This document shows, piece after piece, positions 1 to 11,591 of a stretch of 64,000 nt of DNA. The DNA is from Protoeuglena noctilucae (Eukaryota > Chlorophyta > Pedinophyceae > Marsupiomonadales > Marsupiomonadaceae), in contig OY253678.1 of the NCBI GenBank assembly GCA_958009085.1, forward strand, positions 558,001-622,000, written 5' to 3'. Each line of letters opens with the position of its first letter. Position 1 is the stretch's first letter. The position numbers and the translations under genes were made by a program. The notes below the pieces were generated by a model, which worked only from the letters and a program-made list of their open reading frames with translations, did not search any database and was not told the origin of the DNA.

Positions 1-2331
1 CACCTGGAGAATGCCGTTTGGCAAGGCGCCATTCGCCAGCCCACCCGCATGCGCCGCGCCGTGCCCCGCCCCGGCAACCCCGCGGCCCCCCTTGGCCCCA
101 GCGGCCACGCTCACCCCCGGAGCAGCCCCCTCCGGACTGCCGCCGCCCTTGCCCTCCTTGCCCGCGGACGCCGGCGCCTCCTCCACAGCGCCTTCCTGCC
201 CGTCGGCCTCCTTCGGCCCCACGCTCCCCAGGTGAGGCTCCAGCTCCGACTTGCGCCTCGCCGCGATGGATGGCCCCACGTTCGCAGCCCCGGCGGCCGC
301 CGCCGCCGCCCGCGCCGCCTCCTCCGCCCTCTGCGCGCGCCCCTTGGCAGCGAGCATGGCCGACCGCAGGTACTCGAACATCTTGCTCGTCTGCGCCGAG
401 GGCGTCACGCGCTGCTGCCGGGCGTACGCCTGCATCGTCTCGACTGCCTTGTGCAGCGAGAAGAGCGCCTTGTCCGCCCCCAGCACCGACCCCGTGTGTA
501 AATACGCGCGAGCCAGAAACAGCAGCGCGATGCCCGTCCGGGGGCTGTTGGGCCCGCTGGTCCTCTCCAGCATCTGCGTCTTCTCCTCCATCGCGATCAA
601 GTCCTTGTCCGCGCCCGGCACCTGCTGCGCCGTCACGGACGCTGCGGGGGCAACGGCCACCAGCGCTTCATCGACTCCGCACGGCCAAAGCGAGACGCCC
701 CTGCTGAGGCTGAGCACCACGCTGCAGGTGCAGCCAGGGATCCAAGCGTGCTCGTGGATAGAATCTCTATCCACCAGACGTGGCAGGGCCTCACCGGTGT
801 TGCCCGGGACGGGGATGCCGCCCTTGAGCAGGTCGAGGCGAGGCGACGCGCGGAGGTAGGCCTCCACGGCCCGCTTGGCCCCGACGCCCACCACGACGAG
901 CCCGTCGTCGCGCGCGCCCGCCGAGGGCCGGCCGAGCGGGGACAGCCCGGGCCGCCCGTTGGTGTCGAGGCCGCCGAGCCCGCGGCCCCCGTTTGCTGGC
1001 GAGTAGAGCATCCCCAGCACGTTCTCCAGATCGGACGGGCTCCCCGCCGGCATGGCGCGCGGGGTTTTGGACGTGAAGCCCTCGAAGAGCCGCATGGGCG
1101 AGCGGATGATGGCGGGCGACACCCCGCTCGACCCAAACAGCGGCAGGACGCCGCCCCCCAGCGACCCCTCGTGAACCACGGTCTCCCCGTCGACGCCCAG
1201 CGTCGGCAGCGGCAGGTCCAGCACCTTCGGCGTGTCCAGGATGCCGTCCGGCGACTTGGCGGAGACCCCGCCGTCGCCGTCGGCCCCGTCCTCGGGGTGC
1301 GACCCCTGCTCCCGGTCCCGATCCCGCGGGCCGCCCCTGGCCCCTCCCCGCCCCCGCCCTCGCCCCCGCCCTCGCGCCCTAGGCTCGGACCCCGGGGGTG
1401 TCGCCCCCACCGTCACCTCCTCGGCCACCTTCGCCCCCGCATGTGCCACCTCCTCCATGTCCTGGTCCTCCTCGACTGCCTCGCCGTCGAAGTCGACGTC
1501 GTCGTCGTCCTCGTCCTCGTCAAAGTCCCCGTACTCGAAATCCTCGTACCGCCGACTCCGGCGCACCACCCGCTCGGAGCCACGCGCCCCGCCAGACGTG
1601 CTGCGAGGCCCAGGGAGGCACACGGATCAGCGTGAGCGCGAGTCATCTCGCAGACGCGGCGAGCCAGCCGCACTCGCGGAGGCGCGCACCCGGCGAAGTA
1701 GGAGGGGTCGTCGTCGTCCCGCGCGGCACGCTTGCGAGGCCGGCCCGGCCCCCGCCGCGCGTCCTCCTGCTTCGACGCCCCCCCGCGGCGCTTGGGCGTG
1801 TCTGTCAGCGAGTCGTCGCGCCCGGATCGCCCGCGCTTGAGCACGGGCTTGCGGACGCGGCTGGTGCGCAGGGGCTGGTAGTCCGTGATGGGCCGCCCGT
1901 CCGGCCCCGGCGGGACAAAACCCTCGTCCTCCCATTCACGAAGCCCAAAGAGCCCTTCCAGGGGGCGTATGAAGACGGACATGGCTTCCTTCCGCTTCAC
2001 GTCCGTGTACAGTGCGCTGGCCATGGTTGCCTCGGGTGTCTTGCCCTGGCAGCGGATGAGGCCGCGCGACAGCGCCAGGCGGCAGATCTCGCCTGTGGAC
2101 ATCAAGCGGCGCTCCTGGCGCAGCACGGCGACGGCTGCGGGGGGGGCGAGCGAGGGCGTTAGGAGAGGGTGCGGAATCAGGCCGCATTTGAACCCCCGCG
2201 ACGCGCGCAGGGGTCCCGGGGGCCGGGCTCGCCGCGCGCCAGGCACCTGCGGACTTGAATATGCCTCCGCCCTCCTTCAGCGGCTCCACTCCCGGGCCCA
2301 GGGACGTCTTTTTCGGGCTCCCCCCGCCCAT
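1..2331 (-). CDS. HARE-HTH domain nuclear protein with AT-hook (3' end beyond window)
   Basis: Four exons read on the minus strand: 2331-2247, 2134-1690, 1600-795 and 641 to about 4. All joins are phase-consistent, and the last exon ends in CAG|GTG at the window edge. After a 28-residue start comes a winged-helix block of about 70 residues (GKTPEATMASALYTDVKRK, closing with FGLREW) that I recognise as the HARE-HTH module. The family is linked to chromatin and DNA-modification readers. Next come a Lys/Arg-rich stretch with an AT-hook core (GPGRPRKR), a long acidic run, RG repeats, and then a more ordered region (LFEGFTSKTP). The last visible exon has a helical segment near FLARAYLHTGSVL. A nuclear, DNA-binding regulatory role is inferred. 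The start may lie in an extra 5' exon, because an acceptor-like TTTTCGCAG sits just upstream of the ATG. Confidence 0.75.
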
Positions 2332-4472
2332 CTCGGCTTGGGCGGGCTTGCGCCAGCCTTGCTGCGAAAAGCAGGGTGAGATGGGCAGCTCGCGCGCCAC
2401 AGCGATTCGAGGGGTGCTGTCCCATGAGAGCCCGCGGCCGGCAGCGGCGCGAGCGCGCCGGGGCGAGCCACGCACCCGTGCCGACACCTCGCGCGTGACC
2501 TCCGCGACGCGCGCAGCCGCCGCCCTCTTGGTTCTCCTGCGCCGGGGGCAGCCGGAACTGTAGAGAGTCCCCGATCCGCTGCCGGACCACGAACCGCCCG
2601 CACCCGCGCGCCGCTAACCAGAATTAGCACACTGTTGACCCGCGCAAGGGCAGCACGGGAACCCACGCGCACGAAGCCCGCCACCTCCCGCACCTCTCAT
2701 TCTGGGACCCATCCAGGTCCAAATCTACCGCGCTCTCCGCCATCGTGGCCGCTCCGTCGGGTGCAGTGGGGCTGCCCGCCCCCCGTCCATGCGCGTTTTG
2801 ATCGCCCGAGCTCAGCTCCCGCGCTCACGTAACAGACGAACACCCCGCAAGCCACGCTGGCCACGCAGGGTCGCGCAGAGCGACGACCAAATCGAGTTCG
2901 GTTCCACGAGACACAAGGCTGTTACCCACCGATGCCACTACATTTCCATGCGATCCGTGCAGGCCGGCAGGATTGCCGGGGGCGACCCAGAGCGCCCCGG
3001 GATGCTACCCCCGCGAGTTTCACTGGCACTGTCTTGTCGTCCTGGATGGGGCCCGGCTATCCATGAGCTGCGTTCTACCGCATCACTACTGTGTTCGCAG
3101 AACCCGCAGAGGCCACGGCTGGTGCAATGATCCTTGGAACTCGCCGGTTGGACGCCCATGTGCGGGGGGGGATCCGCGCGCTCCTGGCTGCGCGGTCGCT
3201 CCGGTTTTTCTCATATACAGGCAGACGATAACCGCGTCATACGCTTGGGCGCTTCCCGCCATCGCGGGACGCTCGATTCGTCGCCCCCGCGCTGCTCCCG
3301 TACGCGCGCCCCCTCGACGCCCCGCGCGCGCGGCTCCGGGCGTTCCCGCGGCTCGCGCGCGCATGACCGATGCAGGTGAGAGGTGGAGGTTTTGTTTCTG
3401 CGTCGAGGGGCGCGAGGAGCTGCGCCACCTTTAAAATCCGCCCGACAGCTGCGGTGGGCTCCTGCCTGACTCGCGAGCGCTGGCTGACCGGCCAGCGCCT
3501 CGCCCGGGGCCGGAACGGGCGCGCAGGGCGTCGCGGGCGTACAGTCGACGTTCCATCTCGCGGCACCGGGCGAGTTCGACGCCGGGGAGCGCGCTATCGC
3601 GAGTCCGGAGGGGAGGTCTGGCGCGAACGGAGCGGGCCCCTGCCGGGGCGCTATGGTGCGTTGCGCATCCTCCAGCGCCTACTATCCCGCTCGTTCGAGG
3701 CCGCGGCGCGCCGGAGACCCCCGCGGTGGAGGGGCGAGGCACGCCGCGTGTCCGGGGCACACTTTTGCCGGGCTCGGTGCGTGCCGCCCCCTCCCCCGCG
3801 TTGCTTTGTTCGAGGAGAGCCTCGCGGGGCTCGGTACTCCCGGGTGCGGGCTCCCGGACATCGCCGGGGCCCGGGGAAGGTCCGAGGCGCTTTTGCGGCC
3901 CGCCCCGGTCGGCGCGGCCTTTCCCGTGCCTCCCGCCGGTGAAAGATGTTGCGATGGGCGACTGCTCGCGGGACGGGGGGCTGCATGGTCGCCGGATGGG
4001 GTCCCCTCGGGCCCCAGTCTGTATGCGGGAGTCGTTGCCCCCCCTCGCTCCACGAGCCTGCGCGCTGGGACCGGATGCCATCTGCGCGATTCGTGCTCTT
4101 TCTAAGTGCCGGTGCGGGGTCCACGATACGGGCATAGCACGCCCGGGCGCGTGGGCCGCGATCGGTCCCATCACCCGTCGCTCCTGCGCCCGGTCCCTCC
4201 CCGCCGGTCGACTTGCTCGCCTGCAAACATGCCGTTCTTGCCGGCGTGCGGTGCCTCTGGGCCCCATCTCCCGCGGGCGTGCAGGGGGACGTCCCTCCTC
4301 CGCGCTGAGGGCGCGTCGCGAGCTGTTCCGCCCCCGCCCTTCGTCAAATCGCAGTTGACGGGCCGGAGGCGATGGGCGGGGGAGCCCGGACGCAGCCTGA
4401 CGAGCAGCAGGAGGGCAAGGCCAGCGTGCGCACCTGGGTAGGGGGCGGTGGCATGCCCATGGAAACGCTCGA
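2332..4472. other. 2.1 kb without a supported gene, between two head-to-head genes
   Basis: This stretch separates the minus-strand HARE-HTH gene from the plus-strand gene at 4473, so it should hold both promoters and 5' untranslated sequence. From about 3200 to 4350 it is extremely rich in CpG and gives long open frames on both strands. Their translations are Arg/Pro/Gly/Ala-rich with no recognisable motif. I see no repeat family and no RNA gene. Confidence 0.5.
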
Positions 4473-6727
4473 GTGCCTGAGCGTCCCGAAGGTGCGATGC
4501 GCGTTCGCCCGAATCTCTCCGTGCCGCTGCCCTCCGCCCCTCGCGCCGAGTTCGCGTTGCGATCTGCACGGCGACCCCGGGTGCCTCGGCCGCAGCTGCG
4601 GGAGTTGTTCCTCCGGGTCTTCGGATCCCCCACGGCGTCCAACAACCGCGCCTGGCTCGTCCGGAAGCTCTCCGATCCGCCGGACCCCTCCGTCGGCCGG
4701 GGCCGGCTGTCCGCCGTCCGCAAGTGAGCCTCGCATGCAGCTGCGCTGGGGAGATGCCGCCTTGCCAATGAGACCTGGCACCGCACCGCGAGCGCCGCTG
4801 TCTCGCTCGCGCAGGAGGGACCGGTTCGCGCAGATCTGGACGACGGGCGACATCAAGCAGATGACACGGAGCGAGCGTGCGTACCTCCACCAGCACGGCC
4901 AGGCCAGCGCAGTGGCGGCGTCGCCGGCGGTGGGCGCGGCGTCCCAAGTCGGCGCCACGGGGCCTTCGCGCAGCACGCGCACCCGCGGGACGCCTGCCAG
5001 GGAGGCCCCCGTGCCTCTGGCGCCCTGCGATGTCACGGTGCAGCAGCGGCTCATCCCGGAGGAGGAGGCCAGGCGCTCCGTGCTCCGCGGCCGCTGCGTC
5101 ATGGTCCGCTGGCCGCCGGGCTCCCCGTGGGCGTTCGCCAAAGTCGAGGCCGTGCAGCATCAGGCGAGGGAGCGCGGCGTGGCGCGGGCGCAGGTGCAGC
5201 CGCGGACGCATCGGGCCAGCATCAACGCCCCCCGCGCGCGCGCCAGGTGGTACGAACTTGTCGACTCCCGTGGACTAGACGGCAGTTCGCTCGCTCGCGT
5301 GCGCAGGAGCCCCGCATGGTGACGCTGCGACTGGGCACGGAGGCGAAGCAGGGGCGGACCATGGAGGTGCCCCTGACCGAGGCCCTCCAACAGGGCTGCC
5401 TGGCGTTCCCGGAGTTCCAGTCCACCGCGTCGGCTGCGGAGGGCCCTTCCACGACTCCCTCTGCGTCGGCGCACGCCCGGCCCCGCACCCTCGCCGCCGC
5501 TGCTGCCAGCGAGGGCTCCTCCCCGGGCACCACCGCAGAGGCTCCGTCGGCCGCCACGCCCGTCGCGCTGCGCGTCAAGATCCGCAACCTCGGCCGCTTC
5601 CAGCAGCAGGCGAACGCGGTCGCCGGGTCCGCCACCAAGCTGCCGCCCGCCGCTGCCGCGCAGGTGCGTGGGGCGCTCGACAGACCCGCGGCCGCTCGCA
5701 GCGTCGGTTGCCGCCGGGATTTCCGCCCCACTCAGTCTTTTGTGCAGGAGGCCGGCGCGCCGCCTCGCGGCGCACGGGTCAAGCGAACCCGGGCCTTGGA
5801 AGGCACCGCAGACGAGCAGCCGGAGTGGCCGGAGGGCAGCGGCGAGCACGACGTGCCGTCCCCGCCCGCCGCGCGGCCCCGACGGGCGATGCGCCGCGGC
5901 CGCGGCCGTGCCGGCATGGAGCCGGCTGGGGCGGACGAGCACGCGGTTGCCGCCCCCGGCTGCCGGCGCGCGCCGCTCTTCCACGATCACCAGGGTTACC
6001 CCGCGGTCTGCGGCCCCTGGGACGACGACTGGGCTCGGACGCCGGAGATTCAGGAGGTGGCGGCCCTGCCAACCCCGGGCCTCCTCGTGCACAGCTCCCT
6101 GCCGACCGTGCCCAACACAGAGACGCACCGGGCCCAGGACACGGTCGCCATGGCCGGCGCCAACGGAGACTGCGTCAGCGGCTTGAGCGCCGCGGGCGCC
6201 GGGTTGCAGGAGTACGTCCCGCCGCTCCCTCACCCGCACGCTGCGGCGCTGGCGGAGGAGGCGAACGGGAAGCGCCATGCGCGCAAGCGCTCGCGCGAGA
6301 GCCTCGGGCAGCTGGCCCTGGGCCGCGCGAACGGCCGGGACTCTATCGACCCTTCCGTCGCCATCATGGGAGGGTCGGCGCGGCTCAGATGCGGGGGCAG
6401 GAACAGGCGTCGCAGATGCACAGCGCATGTCTGTTCGCTGAGAACCCCCGCGCGCCGCGGGTTGGTGCGTTGCTTTCAGCGAGTGGCAATTATGGCCACC
6501 TCTCTGTCCCTGACCGCAGCGGTGAGGGGCTCATACGGACGGACCTTCCCCCGTCCGCGCCCGTGGTCGCTGAAGCTCGGCCTTCCGGCTACGCGACGCG
6601 GGCTTCCGTGGCCCTCATGCCGACGCTCATGAGCGAGCTGGAGGCGGAGCTGAGGGGCCATGAGGAGGTGTTGGCGGGTCTCCTGGACGCGTCCACAGTT
6701 GGGGACATCAGCTGGCTCCACGAGTGA
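4473..6727 (+). CDS. Unassigned nuclear-looking protein with SNNxxWLxRKL motif
   Basis: Exons 4473-4723, 4815-5193, 5307-5663 and 5748 to about 6260-6375 join in frame. A last exon in another frame ends at 6727. The N-terminus carries LRELFLRVFG followed by SNNRAWLVRKL, a helical motif that looks conserved, though I cannot name its family. A short block follows (GRCVMVRWPPGSPWAFAKVE) that resembles a Tudor/PWWP-type beta strand set. The middle is low-complexity and rich in Lys/Arg pairs, and the tail (LMSELEAELRGHEEVLAGLL) is helical. The final intron is unresolved: exon 4 is in one frame and the tail in another, and no strong GT donor fits. The start is either 4473 or the next in-frame ATG at 4497. 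Function is unknown; chromatin association is only a guess. Confidence 0.55.
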
Positions 6728-7324
6728 CGCGGGCGAGCCGGCGTCGTGCGCGAGCGATTGCTCCGCACTTCCGGGCTTCCCGGCCCACGGCTCATCAGCT
6801 GGCTGACGCGCGGGGGCGCGCCGAGTGCCACACCCACACCGATATGTCGACACAAAGGGCTGGCCAGTGCAGCCCCGGCCAGCGCAGCCGTGGATTGCGG
6901 AGCTGTATCTAGAACAAGCTGGGTGCGCCAGTTCAGGACCCACGGACGGATGTACCGGCATCATACGTGGTTTGGGGACGTGCGGGCGACATAGGGTGGT
7001 GCTGGTAGCGCCGGGGGCTGAGTGGTGCGTTGGAGGCAATAAAAGCGCTGCCGTTTATGTGTTCCTTCCGAGAGATGTGTTTGTAGGATTGTGCGCGTGA
7101 TTGCTTGCCCGCGCTGGTGCCAGGGACAGGGCACCTCATGTGACACCGGGGATGGCAGGGCGCACCGGCCGCGTGCTTCGATGCAGCCTGAGAAATCCGA
7201 TAAGAGTTGAAAAGCATTGCGCATGGGTTTGTGTCCACCGCAGCTGCACCGTGACCGCGGGTCGCGTAAAGGACGTGATGGCTGGAGATGGTCTAACAGG
7301 GGTCGACCTGGGCTGGTCTGCGCT
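6728..7324. other. Convergent 3' intergenic region
   Basis: Lies between the stop of the plus-strand gene (6727) and the stop of the minus-strand CGL160-like gene (7325), so it holds both 3' ends. An AATAAA lies near 7038 on the plus strand, but green algae do not generally depend on that signal. No gene, repeat or RNA structure stands out. Confidence 0.4.
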
Positions 7325-8268
7325 TCAGTACCGGAGTCGGCGGACCCTCTCGTCCTTGAAATCCACCTCCGGGTCCTCTGGCAGGTCCGTCAGGATGGGC
7401 CGTGGACCTGCCTTCTGCTTTTCCACCTCCTCCGCCGTCATCACCTGCGTCGCAGGACCAAGTCAGGGTATTGAAGCCAAGTCCTCTCCATGCGATGTCG
7501 AGTGCCGGGCACGGCACCAGCCCTGCACCCCTGCTCGATGACACACACGGCCTGTCACGCCTGCGAGCCCGGCCTCAGCGCAGCACGCACCTTGGGCTTG
7601 TAGGCATCCCAGAGCAGTAGCAGTAGGGACGGTTTGTATGCCAGGAAGCCCGCCAAGAGGCAGCCCTCCTCAGCGACGGACAGGGGCCGGCCCGGGCTCA
7701 CAAAGTGGTTCCAAGCGTACACGCCGGCACCCAGGGCCACGGGCACCACAAGCCGGGGATTCCACGCGTGGCGGTACGCCGCCACCAGCTGCGCCGCCCT
7801 CCGCAAAACCACGTTCTCCACCTGTTGCGCCTCAAACACCCAGCTGCGCGTGCCCTCATTCACGCGGTCCACTGCAGGCAAACGGCCAGGCGGACGCTTG
7901 CCTTGGGCTGCGCAATGACACGAAAGAACTCGCAGCGTGGCGGGAGCCACTCACCGTCGCTGTAGAGCCAGGAGAGGTAGACTAGAGACGCACCCATGCC
8001 CACCAGGCTGCACAGCGCGGCCTCCCCGGACAGGACCAGGAAGAGGTAGGTGGTGAGGAGGCCCCCGCCCCGTGCCGTACGCCACCAAATCGTGTCCTTC
8101 AGCTCCTGGTACTCGCGCATGGTCTCTGCCTTGCACGCCGACACCCACGCCGCGTACTCCGGGTCCACGTCCGCGCTTCCATACAAAACCCGGTCGGCGA
8201 CGGAAGCAAGCTGACTGGTATTGGCGTCGTCACGCGACGCGGCGACGGCACAGCGCAGCGGCCTGCGG
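7325..8268 (-). CDS. CGL160: CGL160-like chloroplast ATP synthase assembly factor (5' exon missing)
   Basis: Exons 8268-7955, 7871-7591 and 7444-7325 join in phase and end at a TGA. The product has a stromal-type segment (DPEYAAWVSACKAETMREY), then four hydrophobic segments: LLTTYLFLVLSGEAAL, VGMGASLVYLSWLY, VVPVALGAGVYAWNHFV and CLLAGFLAYKPSLLLLLW. A charged C-terminal tail ends in DERVRRLRY. This layout matches the membrane domain of green-lineage CGL160, which resembles the bacterial Atp1/UncI protein and helps assemble the CF0 c-ring in thylakoids. The region before VADRVLYG looks like a cleaved transit peptide. The first exon with the start codon is not resolved between about 8268 and 8900, where the gene faces the V-ATPase subunit e gene. 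The identification rests on topology and motif feel, so it is moderate. Confidence 0.6.
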
Positions 8269-8935
8269 CTGCAACAAGCTCTTCTGGAACGTCGGCTTCA
8301 GGCCGGCTGGCACGGCCGCTGGGGCAGCCCCGTGGGATCCGTCACAAGCCAGTGACAGATGAATGGCGGTTTTGACAACGCGGCCCCTCGCCTGGCTCCC
8401 CGCGCACGAGGCGGCGCCTCCAGGGATGGATGTGAGGTGCTGGGGGGGCTGCTGACCCTGCCGGGGACCCTCATCGCCGTCGCCAGCGGCAGCCGGCAGG
8501 TTGCTAGTGAATACATCGTGCTCAGCTCTTGCGGCTGCGAGCTGTGGGCCGGAGCGTCGGGGAAAGCGTGTTGGGGTCTGGCTCCCTGCGCTAACTGCCT
8601 TCGCGACGAGCAAACCTGCCCCGGTGTTCCCACGACAAGTATGCAGCTCGTGAGTGACCCGCTGGTGGATTGCTGCGCCCGTTTGGCAGCTTCGCCATGT
8701 GCCAGGAAACGTTTGAGCTGCGGTCCTGCGGTCGAGCGCGACGCGGAGCTCCCGCATCGACACTTGCGACCAGTCAGCCGCGCGCATACTAGAGACGGGC
8801 GTGCCTGCTCCCTCGCCTGCGCGCGTCCTGGTCTCTCTGCGCGTTCGGGGAATCGAGCTGGAAGACAGCACAGGGGCGAGGTGCTCGACGATGAAGGCTC
8901 GGGGGCCAGGGACGGTCCCCAGGTCTCACCTGAGC

Positions 8936-9515
8936 ATGGGCGGGGCCTGGTGGATCGGGGCACTGATATGGGTGGTCATTGGAGCCGCAGCCGTGGGTGT
9001 CGCGACCGTCGCGAACAAGGATAGGGCCACGCGCCAGTGAGTACAGCGGCATTGGCGCGTCGTGGAGCTGTTAGGGCACGTGGATGGGTCGGGGCCTCAC
9101 CCGCGTCGCTGCGGGGGTCCGGGGAAGGGCGCGACGCGTAACTCCCCCGAAGAACGCCGCTGCATCCCGGGCGGGGCCGTCAGGGCCGCTCCGAGCAAAG
9201 CGTTTCTAAGATGTGAACATGATAGTTCCATCCTTCGCCCGTTCCCCGTGCAGGCTCGCCCAGACGCTCGTCATCACGGCCTTCGTGTGTATGTGGCTGA
9301 TGTGGTCGTGCGTGTACTGGTGAGGCCCGGACTCGGTCGCTCCTAGTCACGGTTGCTATATCTGCGTCCGCTGCTTGACGCCGCGGTTGCGTTCATTGCG
9401 GGGCTCGCAGCCAGGGATCTCTGCGGGGCCGGGCGTCTCATCCGCACCGTCGTTCCCCCTCTGCAGGGCTCAAATGCGGCCGCTCGTGAACCCCGTCCTC
9501 GCGGGGGAAGGCTAG
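8936..9515 (+). CDS. VHA-e: V-type H+-ATPase subunit e (71 aa, three exons)
   Basis: Exons 8936-9036, 9254-9319 and 9467-9515 join with matched phases to give exactly 71 codons plus TAG. This is the usual length for plant subunit e. The protein is two membrane helices: WWIGALIWVVIGAAAVGVAT, and LVITAFVCMWLMWSCVYW followed by AQMRPLVNPVL. The signature of the second helix and the AQMxPLV tail are characteristic of the V0 subunit e family (Vma9/ATP6V0E). The subunit sits in the membrane sector that pumps protons into vacuole and endomembranes. ATG 8936 was chosen over 8891 because it starts right before the first helix, as in plant homologues. The exons are too small to stand out as long reading frames. 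Confidence 0.88.
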
Positions 9516-10396
9516 ATGATTCGAGCGAGCCAGGATGTTTTGCTCGTGTTTGGAGGTCCCGTTGGCGTGGACCACACGGCGCGCCCCGTGCGCCACGAGA
9601 TCTCAGAGCGCCCAAGGGCGTTCGGCATAGTGCCGGGGAGCTGTGGTGCGCCCCGTGTCCAGGTCTACAAAGGGCTGCGGGCACGCCAGCTTGCCAAACG
9701 CGCCGCGCTTTGAAGAGGAGCGCAACGCGATTGCTAGTTGTGCACGTAAGGATGGCAGATCGCTGCAAGCTCCTTTCCATCGCCCAACGGGCGTCGAGTG
9801 TCGCGCGTGTCAGTAGCTTGACCGTCAAACAAGTGCCCGCCTGCGCCTTCATCTGCACAAAAGACCCTGTGATTGATCTGTTCGTGCACGGTGTGGGCAT
9901 CGCCGCAACCAAGGGGCACAGCTGTCGCAAACTCTCACGCACTTTTCGTGCAGTCGGGTGCTCCCCTTTCCAGCGTGTGCTCGCCTTTCCAGCGGGCCGG
10001 CGTGCTCGCTGTTCGGTATCTCTCAAGGATGCCCACGGGATGGGGAGGGTGCATCGGTGCGCCATGCGCGACGGCGCTCAGCCAGTGCACGGGGCCCGCC
10101 TTGAGGAGACAGCCGCTTCCCCAGCGCCCCCCGGCACGCGTCCATCGTCTCCCTTGCGCGATCAAGTCCCCCGACTTCTCGCAAACCGGCGCATTGGAGC
10201 GTTTGCGCACCAAAGACCTCGGCACGGCTCCCAGAGATGCATGCCATCCAGGTACGGCGCGCCAGTCCGCCACGGCGGCCCGCTTCGCGCACATACCGCA
10301 CCATCGTGTACTTTGTCGTAATGACTACGGCGTCGCGCTCGAAGGCATCCCGATGGGAGTCCGCTGCCGCCGCTCGGCCCCTGCCGGCTGGCCCAT
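9516..10396. other. Intergenic region before the thymidine kinase
   Basis: Contains the 3' region of V-ATPase subunit e and the promoter of the thymidine kinase gene. An unseen 5' exon of that kinase probably lies here, since the first recognised kinase exon has no ATG. Open frames in both directions look like shadows with no motif. Confidence 0.4.
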
Positions 10397-11373
10397 GTGA
10401 GACTTTCCGCCTCGTTGCTCGCAGAGACGCGGGATGCCGCCAGGGAGGCGGCCTACGGTAGCGTCGAAGTCATCACAGGGCCCATGTTTGCGGGGAAGAC
10501 GAAGCAGTTGGTGAGGGGCGCCGAAACAGCACTGTGGGCACGGAAAAGTGCAAAGGGGGACCCGCCGCACCGGCGATGCGACCCCCGCGCCGTTCGGATT
10601 GCACAGGAGCGTCGTCACGCTCGTCCTGAACGCAGTTGAGCAGAGTGCGGGAGTTGGAGAAGCGCGGGGACCGGGTGCTGTTGGTCAAGAGCGGCGTCGA
10701 CGACCGCTACTCCGCCACGGAAGTCGTCAGCCACGATGGAGAGCGCCGTGCGTGCGTCGCCGTGCCCGACTTGCGGAATCTGCTGGGCCGGCCGGAGCTC
10801 GCTGCCGCGCAGGTCGTCGCGGTCGACGAGGCGCAGTTTTTCCACGATCTCGCGCCCTTCTGCAACTTCGTGGCGGACTCGCTCGGCAAGAGGGTGATCG
10901 TTGCGGGTCTTCTGGGGAATTACAGGTGCGGCAGGGTCAAACTACCATGCGCACAAACCTGTGGCTGCTTCGTGCTGTGCTTGTGCGTGAGTTCAAACGG
11001 TCGGCGGGTGGCTTTGGTGTGCGCAGGCGGGAGCCTTTTGGACACATGGCTGAGGTGCTGCCGTTAGCGGACGCGATCACGACCCTCTACGCTCGGTGCG
11101 CCTTCTGCGAGGGTGTGGCGCATTTCACAGGCGAGGCTGCGCGCCGATTGGGCACGATTCCTCGCAAACTCCGCTCCCAATGGCTCTAAAGCGCCCACGC
11201 CTCGCCGCGAAACCCACGCAGTGCGCTTGCGGGGAGGGGACGCCGAGACGGAGGTGGGCGGGGCTGACAAGTACCAGCCAGTGTGCCGGAGACACTTTGA
11301 CGAGCATGCCCCAAACCTCGCCTTCCGCCAGCGCGACATGGCCGGGTGGGTGCAGTCGGGAGAGCCGTCCTAA
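10397..11373 (+). CDS. TK: Thymidine kinase (TK1 type), 5' exon uncertain
   Basis: Phosphorylates thymidine to dTMP in the salvage pathway (EC 2.7.1.21). Exons are about 10425-10510, 10636-10925, 11027-11130 and 11222-11373. Visible features are the P-loop GPMFAGKT, the Mg/phosphate-binding DEAQFF, an RREPFG segment, and the lasso-type substrate loop ending GGADKYQPVCR. The zinc site is CAFC plus CRRH, so one ligand is His, as in many bacterial-type enzymes. The third intron (11131-11221) begins with GC (ACAG|GCGAGG). Only this donor keeps the phase and the family sequence HFTVR. No ATG exists in frame before the P-loop. Position 10397 is a GTG, and an acceptor (TTGCTCGCAG) at 10424 suggests an upstream first exon. 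Confidence 0.88.
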
Positions 11374-11591
11374 GGCAGGTCAACGCACATCGCCCGTGTC
11401 CCTAGCTACGGGTTTGATTGCGGCGTGCAGTCTGACCCTCAGTACCTTGTGACCCAGCACAGTTGCAAAGTCTGCAGACTTCTGTTCTCGTGACAAACAA
11501 CTGACTGCATGTTGAAGAGCCTAGCAGTCAACTGCCACGGCAGCGCCATGAAGCGGCCCTGTGGGGAGCGAACCTCGCAACGCAGCCGGGC

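Noticed and set aside
3431-4786. A 451-codon open frame on the minus strand
   Set aside because: Composition is random for GC-rich DNA and it overlaps the supported first exon of the plus-strand gene.
6261-6388. A GC-AG intron (GAG|GCGAAC) to solve the frame change in the SNN-motif gene
   Set aside because: It would keep phase, but the donor does not fit the AG|GCGAG pattern seen elsewhere; left unresolved.
5160-6428. A 422-codon open frame on the minus strand
   Set aside because: Antisense of the plus-strand gene, whose exon joins are phase-consistent and contain a conserved-looking motif.
8230-8871. A 213-codon minus-strand frame as the body of the CGL160-like gene
   Set aside because: It is in a different frame from the exon at 7955-8268 and shows no membrane or transit-peptide features; at most part of it is a 5' exon.
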